NCBI GenBank assembly: GCA_027487435.1 | Contig: JAIYDP010000224.1 | Coordinates: forward strand, 1 to 64,000 | Reading direction: 5' to 3' | Origin: Verrucomicrobiaceae bacterium | GTDB lineage: Bacteria; Verrucomicrobiota; Verrucomicrobiia; Verrucomicrobiales; Akkermansiaceae | Length of the DNA stretch: 64,000 bases | In this document: positions 1 to 7,306 of the stretch, piece by piece | How positions within the stretch are numbered: position 1 is the stretch's first letter | Layout: each line of letters begins with the position of its first letter | Position numbers and translations under genes: made by a program | The notes under the pieces: model-generated | What the model saw: only the letters and a program-made list of their open reading frames with translations | Database searches by the model: none | What the model was told of the DNA's origin: nothing

Positions 1-1
1 C

Positions 2-42
2 AAGCGGCTCCTTCAGGGGAGCCGCTTTTTTTTTTTTTTTTT
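2..42 (+). terminator. Rho-independent terminator
   Basis: A 10-bp inverted repeat (AAGCGGCTCC / GGAGCCGCTT) with a short loop is followed by a run of about 16 T. It ends a transcript entering from the left edge of the window and isolates it from the CxxCH protein gene downstream. Confidence 0.85.
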
Positions 43-116
43 CATAAACGATGCGGAGTTTGATCGCGAGACGAAAACGTATAGTCGAGGCATGGATGCA
101 TCCATCAATCTGTAAT

Positions 117-1355
117 ATGGTAAAAATCATCAACAGCATGTTGCTGCTACTGCCGCTCTCCGCACAGGTCGATCTCTGGGATCTGCCTCCGCTGCGATAT
201 TCGGATACTCCAGCAACGGACACGGTGGCTAAGCTCGAAGCACGTTGGCGTGCCACGGAGGCTCCCATCGATGCAAAGACCGAACGCGAACGTGTGGCAT
301 TTGTGCTCAAAGAGCTTGGCATTTCCCCTTCATCGCAAGTGCTGGTTTTTTCGAAAACCAGCAAACAAAATCATCTGATTCATCCCGGCAATCCGCGCGC
401 GCTGTATTTCTCGCCCGATTGTTATGCGGGATTTGTTCCTGGAGGAGCTATGGAAATCATCATCCAAGATCCACAGCTCGGTCCGGTATTCTATTTGATC
501 GACCTCGGCAATCCCCAGTCAGCCCCACGGGCCGAACGCGATACCAGCGATTGCCTGAGTTGTCATGCGAATGGCCGCACCGAACATGTGCCGGGAGTGA
601 TGGTTCGCTCCGTCTTGCCGGATCAAGCTGGCCATGCCCTACTTTCTCTCGGCACTACGGATGTGGATCATACCACCCCCATCGCTCAGCGTTGGGGAGG
701 TTATTACGTTACAGGTTCCATCGGCCTTCCGCACCTTGGCAACCGCACGTACGCGGAGGGTTCTTCCGCAGCACCGCAGATCAGCCATCGAGACGACCTC
801 GTTCAGGTCATCGATACCACAAAATATCTTCAGACCACGAGTGACATCGTTGCCCTCTGTGTTTTGGAGCACCAATGCAAGGCACACAATTTGCTCAACG
901 CCGCTTCTGTGAACTACAGGCGTGCCGTCCATCTCGCGAAATCCTTAGACCCCCATGCCGACCCCGACGAGGGTGGTGCTGGTCGCATCGCAGAAAATGC
1001 AGCAACACAGATCGTCGATTGGTTTCTTTTCCGCAATGAAGCAGCCCTCGGCGAGGATGGTCTGGATGGTGCTGAAGCCTTTCAAGCAACATTTTTCCCC
1101 TCCATTCCCAAGGCGAAAAATGGCGATTCGCTTGCAGATTTCCAACTGCACAGCCGCCTCTTCAAATTTCCCTGTTCCTACATGATTTACAGTGCCGCAT
1201 TCCAAAACCTTCCTGCTACAGTGAAACGGCGTACCTTGGAAAAGATGAAAACCATTCTCACGGCAGCAGAGTCCTCCGACGGTTACGAATACCTAAAACC
1301 TTCGACACGCCAGCGAATTCTCACCATTCTTCAAGATACAGCGGTGCTGAGATAG
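117..1355 (+). CDS. Secreted protein with a single CxxCH heme-type motif
   Basis: About 412 residues. The ATG at 117 is preferred because it gives a hydrophobic signal-like N-terminus (MVKIINSMLLLLPLSAQV); an in-frame ATG at 51 would add 22 polar residues. One CLSCH motif lies at residues 146-150, the pattern used for covalent c-type heme attachment, followed by a TEHVPG segment. No second CxxCH and no other recognised domain is visible. It stands alone between a terminator and the CDF transporter. An exported mono-heme or heme-related protein is an inference; the CxxCH could be incidental. No family name can be given with certainty. Confidence 0.7.
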   Translation: MVKIINSMLLLLPLSAQVDLWDLPPLRYSDTPATDTVAKLEARWRATEAPIDAKTERERVAFVLKELGISPSSQVLVFSKTSKQNHLIHPGNPRALYFSPDCYAGFVPGGAMEIIIQDPQLGPVFYLIDLGNPQSAPRAERDTSDCLSCHANGRTEHVPGVMVRSVLPDQAGHALLSLGTTDVDHTTPIAQRWGGYYVTGSIGLPHLGNRTYAEGSSAAPQISHRDDLVQVIDTTKYLQTTSDIVALCVLEHQCKAHNLLNAASVNYRRAVHLAKSLDPHADPDEGGAGRIAENAATQIVDWFLFRNEAALGEDGLDGAEAFQATFFPSIPKAKNGDSLADFQLHSRLFKFPCSYMIYSAAFQNLPATVKRRTLEKMKTILTAAESSDGYEYLKPSTRQRILTILQDTAVLR

Positions 1356-1499
1356 CTTGCATCGTCATGACAATCCGAGTGGCGCAACAAACGCGGATAC
1401 GGAAAAAAGGGGGGCTTTTGGCGGTGTGTACGTGGGCCCGCGATGGCAGGGAGGATTCTTGACGTAGTGTGAGCCTGGGGTGTAAGTTGTGCCTAAGCG

Positions 1500-2435
1500 A
1501 TGAATAAGACGACCGACGAAGGGATTTCGCTGAGGGAACAACGGCTCGCGCTGAATGTTTCTCTTGGGGTTGCGATTGTGTTGTTGGCAATAAAGATTTG
1601 GGCAGCGGAGGCGACGAAGTCGAGCGCGTTGTATTCTGATGCTGCGGAGAGCGTGGTGCATCTGATTGCCGTTTTCATCGCTGTGGCCGCGTTGCGTTTG
1701 GCGCATAAGCCTGCGGATGAAGAGCATCAGTTTGGCCACGACAAAGCCGCATATTTATCGGCTGGCTTTGAGGGCGCGATGATTTCCACGGCGGCACTGT
1801 TCATCGTTTATGAGTCAGTACGGCAGATGATTCAGGGACCAAAGATGGAACACCTGTGGATTGGTGCCGTGCTGTCTGCGATGGCGATGGTGATCAATCT
1901 GGTGCTGGGATTGGGGCTTTTGCGCATCGGACGCAGAAGAAAATCTCCCGTATTGACTGCAAATGGACAACACGTCTTGGCAGATGTCGCGACCAGTGTG
2001 GCGGTATTGATCGCGCTCGGGTTGGTGCATGTAACGGGTTGGCTATGGTGGGATCCGATCATCGCGCTGCTCGCTGCTGCGAACATTTTGTTTACAGGTT
2101 CACGATTGGTGAAGCGTAGCTTGGCGGGACTCATGGATGCTGCAGAGCCAGATACCGAACAAAACATCCGCCATTGCTTAGATGAAATGATGCATGAGGC
2201 TCCATTTCGCTATCACCATTTGCGCCATCGGCATTCGGGGCATACGCATTGGGTAGAGTTGCACATCGTGGTGGCGGATGAGATGAATGTGCATGAGGCG
2301 CATGAGATCGCGACGATGGTGGAGGCGCGCATCGCTGCCTTGTTAGCGCCTTATGGGCGGATCATCACACACCTGGAACCGCAGTCGGCAGAGGAGATGG
2401 ATGAAACCTGGGAAGGCAAGCGGTTTCTGCATTGA
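1500..2435 (+). CDS. Cation diffusion facilitator (CDF) family transporter
   Basis: 311 residues with about six hydrophobic segments. Family landmarks are SDAAESVVH in the second membrane segment, the loop DEEHQFGHDKAAY after TM2, and an H..aDvatS site (HVLADVATS) in TM5, which together form the divalent-metal path. The C-terminal cytoplasmic domain is His-rich (HHLRHRHSGHTHW), as is common in CDF metal-sensing domains. CDF proteins are proton antiporters exporting Zn2+, Fe2+, Co2+ or similar from the cytosol. The exact metal cannot be read from sequence. The following gene starts on a TTG that overlaps the stop codon. Confidence 0.93.
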   Translation: MNKTTDEGISLREQRLALNVSLGVAIVLLAIKIWAAEATKSSALYSDAAESVVHLIAVFIAVAALRLAHKPADEEHQFGHDKAAYLSAGFEGAMISTAALFIVYESVRQMIQGPKMEHLWIGAVLSAMAMVINLVLGLGLLRIGRRRKSPVLTANGQHVLADVATSVAVLIALGLVHVTGWLWWDPIIALLAAANILFTGSRLVKRSLAGLMDAAEPDTEQNIRHCLDEMMHEAPFRYHHLRHRHSGHTHWVELHIVVADEMNVHEAHEIATMVEARIAALLAPYGRIITHLEPQSAEEMDETWEGKRFLH

Positions 2436-2875
2436 TCGAAAAATGCCGCCTATCGCTGCTTGCGGGCAGAGGAAATGATAGCAATTTCCCTGCCTTGGAA
2501 GAAATACGAATAGGCAAACGCTACGGTCGCTGCATCGAGAGGCGGGGGAAATGGCAAGACCTTTGGGAGTCGATTCAGTATTGCTCGGAGGCGTGTCGCC
2601 GCGCACGGATTACGGCAAAAGACTTGGAGCTGGAGGCTAAGATTGTTTCTCTGCTTGCAGCGCGGGCGAACCATGCAAGCATTTGCCCGAGTGAGGTGGC
2701 TCGCTTCGTTTTTCCAGATGATTGGGAAAAGCAGATGGAGGCAACACGACAAGCCGCACGTCGCTTGGTGGCTCGCCAGATTATTGAGATCACACAAGGT
2801 GGGCGGATGGTTGATCCATCCACGGCGAAGGGGCCGATTCGCTTGCGCAGGGGAAAGAAGTTTCCTCCAACATAA
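2432..2875 (+). CDS. DUF2256 and DUF3253 fusion protein with degraded zinc-ribbon half
   Basis: The frame has no ATG; TTG at 2432 overlaps the upstream stop, and TTG at 2495 is another option. The C-terminal ~80 residues fit DUF3253 well (SICPSEVARFVF, RRLVARQIIEITQGG, VDPSTAKGPIRLRRG). The N-terminal half resembles DUF2256, a small Cys4 zinc ribbon: the second pair is intact (YCSEACRR), but the first CxxC is replaced by GKRY (Gly and Tyr, each one base from Cys). With the missing ATG this suggests decay or repurposing of the metal site. Function of the family is unknown. It is probably co-transcribed with the CDF transporter. Confidence 0.75.
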   Translation: MIEKCRLSLLAGRGNDSNFPALEEIRIGKRYGRCIERRGKWQDLWESIQYCSEACRRARITAKDLELEAKIVSLLAARANHASICPSEVARFVFPDDWEKQMEATRQAARRLVARQIIEITQGGRMVDPSTAKGPIRLRRGKKFPPT

Positions 2876-2909
2876 AAAGCTCCAGCCACCGAGCAGCTGG
2901 AGCTTTTTT
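2875..2909. terminator. Bidirectional terminator between convergent genes
   Basis: The arms AAAAGCTCCAGC and GCTGGAGCTTTT flank a short loop and give A/T runs on both sides. It sits directly after the DUF3253 gene stop and about 20 bases beyond the secDF stop, so it can terminate both convergent transcripts. Confidence 0.85.
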
Positions 2910-2929
2910 GCATTTCGTTACGACAAAGC

Positions 2930-5644
2930 TTAGCCGACGATTTCCGGGCGTTGCGCCGCTTCGTTCTGCTCCAGTTCCACGTAGTTGGTCTTGGTCACGC
3001 CGGCCCACCAGAGGACGAGCGAGGATGCTACGAAAATCGAGGAGTAGGTGCCGACGACGATACCGATGAGGATCATCAGCGCGAACTTGCACATCTCATC
3101 GTTGCCATAAACGTAGAGGGCGGCGACGGTAAAGAGGGTAGCACTGGAGGTCAGAATGGTGCGGGACAAGGTAGCGTTGATCGCCTCATTCATGATTTCT
3201 TGCAAGGTACCTACTCCCGTGCGCAAGTTGTCGCGAATCCGGTCAAAGATGATCACCGTGTCGTTGATGGAATATCCAGCGATGGTGAGAATGGCGGCGA
3301 CGTGGATGATGGAGAGTTGCTGACCAAAGATGGCAATTAAGCCAACGCAGATCACACAGTCATGGAACAAGGCAATCACGGCACCTACCGCGAAGGCCAT
3401 ACGATAGCGAATGGCAACGTAGAGGAAGATCAACAACAAACCTAAGGCTAACGCTTGCGCGGATTCCATCAAAAACTCTTTCCCCATCCTTGCGGAAACA
3501 CCATCGTTACCTGGCTTATCTAACTCAGGATACGCAGCAGCGATGGCCGCGCTCACGTTCGCGCTGTCTTCTGTAGCACACTGCACGGTGAGTTGTGTTA
3601 ACGAGCCTGGTGCTTTCGACTCTTGCGTGGAGGCTTCTTTCGACAGCTTCAGCCCCGCAAGAAGTTCCTCCACGGTGGACTTGCTTGCTTTGCTCTCAGC
3701 CTTGATCTGATAGGCAAGCTGGGTCCCGCCGGTAAAGTCGATGCCAAGCGCTTTGTTCCCTTTCACGAAAAATACGCCCACAGAGGCTACCACGATCACG
3801 CCGGAGATGATCGCGGCAGTACGACTTTTACCGAGGAAGTCAAACTTCGTTGCTTTGATGAGATCAAGGAACTTGAAGGTTTGAATCATTTGGAACTTGT
3901 CTGCCCAACGGAAGAGCACGCGAGTCACAAGGATGGAAGAGAACATCGAACTTACCAAACCGATGGTCAGGGTAATGGCGAAGCCCTTGATTGAGCCGCT
4001 CGCCAAAGCGAAGAGCACGACCGAGGTAATCAGCGAGGTGAAGTTGGAATCAAAAATCGCGGTGAAGGCTTTTTCGTAGGCCAGAGCCAAGGCGGTTTTG
4101 ATCGATTTGCCCGCCGCGAGTTCCTCACGCAATCGCTCGTAGATCAGCACGTTCGCATCCACGGCCATACCAACCGTTAGCACGATGCCAGCAATGCCCG
4201 ATAGCGAAAAGCGGAAACCAAACATCGCCATCAGGCCGAAGAGCATCAATGTGTTGACGAGCAATCCAATCAAAGCGACGAATCCAGCGGTGCGGTAGTA
4301 GGTGAGAATGAAAATGAAGGTAGCAACGAGGCCGATGATGCCTGCCATCACGCCGCGGTGAACGACTGCGGCACCCATGGAAGGCGATACAGTTTGTTCC
4401 ACATCGATCTTTAGACCGTTTTTCAAAGGGTTTTTCAGGTCTTTTGCCAGTTCTACCGCTTCGTTAGGGCCGTTAAGACCGTTGATGATAAAGCTTTTGC
4501 CAAGGGGCACGGTTTCGAAGCCTGGCGCGCTAATGACAACGCCGTCCAGCACGATGGCCATACGATCCAAGCCTGCGGTGAGTTCGCTGGTGAAGGCATA
4601 CATTTTGTCTGCGCCATCGGAGTCAAGTTCGATGGCGACGATGCCGCCTTGTTGCGCTTGGGCAAATTTGATGTTGCTCCCAAAAACGGCAGGGCTTCGT
4701 TTGAGCAAGATGCTGGAGTCGATCGTTTTCTCATTCGGCGTGCCCTCGGCAACTTTGTACTTGTAGGGGAATACTTTATGTCCAATGACGGTTTTTTCAC
4801 GGGACTTCACTTGTTCGACTAAGCTTTCACTCTCGCGATGTACGAGGTGGAGGTCGAGTTTCGCCGCACGGGTCAGGATGGTTCTCACGCGCTCTGCTTC
4901 TTCCGGCTTTGCTCCAGGCATTTGCACCACGAAACGATTCTCTCCGAGGCGGTAGGTGGTTGGCTCGGCGATACCGAAGGCATCGAGCCGTTGCTTAATG
5001 ATCATCATCGCGTTATCGGTATCTACTGCGGTGACTGGCTCAGGATCGCCATTTTGATTAAGACCTGGCTCGACGATCATGGTGAAAGAGGAACCACCAA
5101 CGATGTCGATGGCACCTTTGAGCTTCGAAATCGGGGTAATGGCTAGGGTACAAAGCAAACAAACCAAGACCAGCAGCACCGAGCCTACGTCGCGCTTGCG
5201 CTTTTCATGCTCGGTGGCGAAATACCAACCAAAGAGCCCCATCAAGACGAGGCCATAAAAGACGATGAACAGATTGTTCGTGGTGAGTTGATCGAGGAAA
5301 CCCATCATCTGAAAGCCTTCCGCAGCAGCAGGAGCCGCATCCACAGCAGAAGGAACTGCATCCACAGCAGAAGGAACTGCATTCGCAGCAGAAGTGCCAG
5401 CAGCGTTAGCTGCATCAGTGGCGGCTTGCTCGGCGGCATCAATGATCGGCTTGGCTGCCTCATTCACAGCGGATTCAGGTGTCGGTATGGCAGTGGCGGC
5501 ATCTGCGGCAGGAGCCACGACCTCGACAGCGGGTGTGACAGCTTCGATAGCAGGTGCGACAGCTCCAGCGGCATCAGGTGCAGGCGTGGCGGTAGCTGCT
5601 GGCTCTGTGGTGGCAGCGGCTGAGGAGGTAATTTGAGCAAGCAT
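2930..5644 (-). CDS. secDF: Protein translocase SecDF, single-chain fusion
   Basis: 904 residues from ATG 5644; a TTG at 5674 would overlap yajC. SecD and SecF are joined: the SecD half has TM1 (about residue 120), a periplasmic region and a five-helix bundle with the AGIVLTVGMAVDANVLIYERLREE signature; the SecF half begins near KALGIDFTGGTQ and has the matching DTVIIFDRIRDN signature. SecDF uses the proton gradient to pull exported proteins across the membrane with SecYEG. The ~115 residues before TM1 are Ala/Pro/Val-rich low complexity (for example repeated VPSAVDA), which is unusual. It is the last gene of the tgt-yajC-secDF operon. Confidence 0.95.
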   Translation of the reverse strand: MLAQITSSAAATTEPAATATPAPDAAGAVAPAIEAVTPAVEVVAPAADAATAIPTPESAVNEAAKPIIDAAEQAATDAANAAGTSAANAVPSAVDAVPSAVDAAPAAAEGFQMMGFLDQLTTNNLFIVFYGLVLMGLFGWYFATEHEKRKRDVGSVLLVLVCLLCTLAITPISKLKGAIDIVGGSSFTMIVEPGLNQNGDPEPVTAVDTDNAMMIIKQRLDAFGIAEPTTYRLGENRFVVQMPGAKPEEAERVRTILTRAAKLDLHLVHRESESLVEQVKSREKTVIGHKVFPYKYKVAEGTPNEKTIDSSILLKRSPAVFGSNIKFAQAQQGGIVAIELDSDGADKMYAFTSELTAGLDRMAIVLDGVVISAPGFETVPLGKSFIINGLNGPNEAVELAKDLKNPLKNGLKIDVEQTVSPSMGAAVVHRGVMAGIIGLVATFIFILTYYRTAGFVALIGLLVNTLMLFGLMAMFGFRFSLSGIAGIVLTVGMAVDANVLIYERLREELAAGKSIKTALALAYEKAFTAIFDSNFTSLITSVVLFALASGSIKGFAITLTIGLVSSMFSSILVTRVLFRWADKFQMIQTFKFLDLIKATKFDFLGKSRTAAIISGVIVVASVGVFFVKGNKALGIDFTGGTQLAYQIKAESKASKSTVEELLAGLKLSKEASTQESKAPGSLTQLTVQCATEDSANVSAAIAAAYPELDKPGNDGVSARMGKEFLMESAQALALGLLLIFLYVAIRYRMAFAVGAVIALFHDCVICVGLIAIFGQQLSIIHVAAILTIAGYSINDTVIIFDRIRDNLRTGVGTLQEIMNEAINATLSRTILTSSATLFTVAALYVYGNDEMCKFALMILIGIVVGTYSSIFVASSLVLWWAGVTKTNYVELEQNEAAQRPEIVG

Positions 5645-5670
5645 AGTACAAAAAGCGTGAGAAAAGAAAA

Positions 5671-5982
5671 TCAAGCGTCTTTCTTGATGACGTGGGCCAC
5701 GGCCGATTTATCGAACTCGATCATCGTGCCATCGCAAACTTTTAAAGTGACTGTTTTTTCTTTGATGTGATGCACGAGGGCGTGAATGCCAGCTGTGGTG
5801 ACAACTTTGTCGCCCGATTGCAGGGACTCGATGCGCTTGGCCAATTCCTTGCGTTGGCGCTGTTGTGGCCGGATCATGAGGAAATAAAACATCACCACCA
5901 TCAGCACCATCATGATGATGGGTTGGTACGGATTCGGTGCAGCGGTGTTGGCGAGAATGTTGTGAGCGAGATGATGAATCAT
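5671..5982 (-). CDS. yajC: Preprotein translocase subunit YajC
   Basis: 103 residues: a short periplasmic N-terminus, one membrane helix (IIMMVLMVVMFYFLMIRPQ) ending in the characteristic MIRPQQRQRKE, then a small soluble domain beginning LQSGDKVVTTAGI. YajC associates with SecDF as an accessory of the Sec translocon. It overlaps the tgt stop by four bases (ATGA at 5979-5982) and precedes secDF, the same order as in E. coli, so the three are almost certainly one transcript. Confidence 0.95.
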   Translation of the reverse strand: MIHHLAHNILANTAAPNPYQPIIMMVLMVVMFYFLMIRPQQRQRKELAKRIESLQSGDKVVTTAGIHALVHHIKEKTVTLKVCDGTMIEFDKSAVAHVIKKDA

Positions 5983-7106
5983 GTGTTTCTGGTATATCGT
6001 TGAATGAATGATTTCTGGAAAGAAGCATACGTTCCAGCGGCAATGTGCTGGCGCGCATCGCTGACGAGGCGCAGATAGAAATGCAGATTATGGAAAGAAA
6101 GCAACCGTAAAGAGAGAATTTCTCCGGCACGGAAGAGATGACGGATGTAAGCTCGGGAAAATCCTGCTACGTGCGGGTGGGCTGATTCGCATAGCGGACG
6201 AGGATCGCGGGCGAAGGCGAGGTTCTTGATTTGGATGGGGCCATCAAGGGTAAATGCCGTGCCATGCCGCGCTACCCGGGTCGGCATCACACAGTCAAAC
6301 ATATCCACCCCGCGGGCAATCATTTCCAAAATCTGCGGTGGCGTGCCGAGTCCCATGGCGTAACGCGGCTTGTTTTCCGGCAAAAACGGCACGGCATTGT
6401 CGATGGCACGAAACATTTCCTCCTCCGGTTCACCGACGCTTACCCCGCCAACGGCGTAGCCATCGAAATCCATGGCCGCAAGCTCCGTGGCGGATTGTGC
6501 GCGAAGATCGGCGTAAATGGAGCCTTGAACGATGCCAAAATGGTGCTGCCGCCCCGTGCCGCTGCGAGGATCATTGCTGGTGATCCATTCCTTGCAGCGA
6601 TGCGCCCAGCGCGTGGTAAGTGCTAAAGACTTAGCGGCGTAGGCTTCATCGCAAGGATACGGTGGGCATTCGTCGAAGAGCATGGCGATGTCCGAGCCTA
6701 GTGCTGCTTGGATTTCCATGCTCAATTCGGGAGTGAGAAGCATTTTTGAGCCATCGAGGTGATTTTGAAATTTCACACCTTCTTCGGAAATTTTGCGCAA
6801 TTTTGCCAAGGACCAAACCTGAAAGCCTCCTGAGTCAGTGAGCAGGGGTTTTTTCCATGAAGCAAACGAGTGCAGTCCGCCGAACTCTTGGATTAGTTGA
6901 TGGCCGGGGCGAAGCCAGAGGTGGTAGGTATTGCCGAGGATGATTTGAGCGCCGAGCAGATCGAGTTCATCGGGATGGAGAGTCTTGACCGATCCCTGCG
7001 TGCCAACAGGCATAAATATGGGGGTTTCGACAACTCCGTGAGGCAACTCCAAGCGCCCAAGGCGAGCCTTGGTGCTGGAATCCGTCTTGATGAGGGTAAA
7101 AGGCAC
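5979..7106 (-). CDS. tgt: tRNA-guanine transglycosylase (queuosine), atypical zinc site
   Basis: 375 residues. It exchanges guanine-34 of GUN-anticodon tRNAs for a queuine precursor. Landmarks are FMPVGTQGSVK, GNTYHLWLRPG, LLTDSGGFQVWSL (acceptor Asp), GGVSVGE, and FDCVMPTRVARHG carrying the nucleophile Asp. The C-terminal zinc motif, normally CxCxxC plus a His, is not present: the segment reads LCESAHPHVAGFSRAYIRHL, so the usual three Cys align with Ser/His/Val, while the later His in SFHNLHF remains. The fold is otherwise complete. queD at 16.8 kb supplies another step of the same pathway. First gene of the yajC-secDF operon. Confidence 0.94.
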   Translation of the reverse strand: MPFTLIKTDSSTKARLGRLELPHGVVETPIFMPVGTQGSVKTLHPDELDLLGAQIILGNTYHLWLRPGHQLIQEFGGLHSFASWKKPLLTDSGGFQVWSLAKLRKISEEGVKFQNHLDGSKMLLTPELSMEIQAALGSDIAMLFDECPPYPCDEAYAAKSLALTTRWAHRCKEWITSNDPRSGTGRQHHFGIVQGSIYADLRAQSATELAAMDFDGYAVGGVSVGEPEEEMFRAIDNAVPFLPENKPRYAMGLGTPPQILEMIARGVDMFDCVMPTRVARHGTAFTLDGPIQIKNLAFARDPRPLCESAHPHVAGFSRAYIRHLFRAGEILSLRLLSFHNLHFYLRLVSDARQHIAAGTYASFQKSFIQRYTRNT

Positions 7107-7306
7107 GGCGAATTCAAGGGGAAATTGCCGATCGTGGAAAGAGGGAAATTTTTGAAAGTGTGGCTGTAACGTGGCACTTGCAATGCCGCAGGAAAGATGG
7201 GTAATCTGTATGAGTCATGCCACGAGGTGGGGTATAGTGGGGGGATTTTAAGGTGTGGCTACAAATGGATGATCGACAACGTGTAGCGAAGTTGAGCGAG
7301 AGGCAA

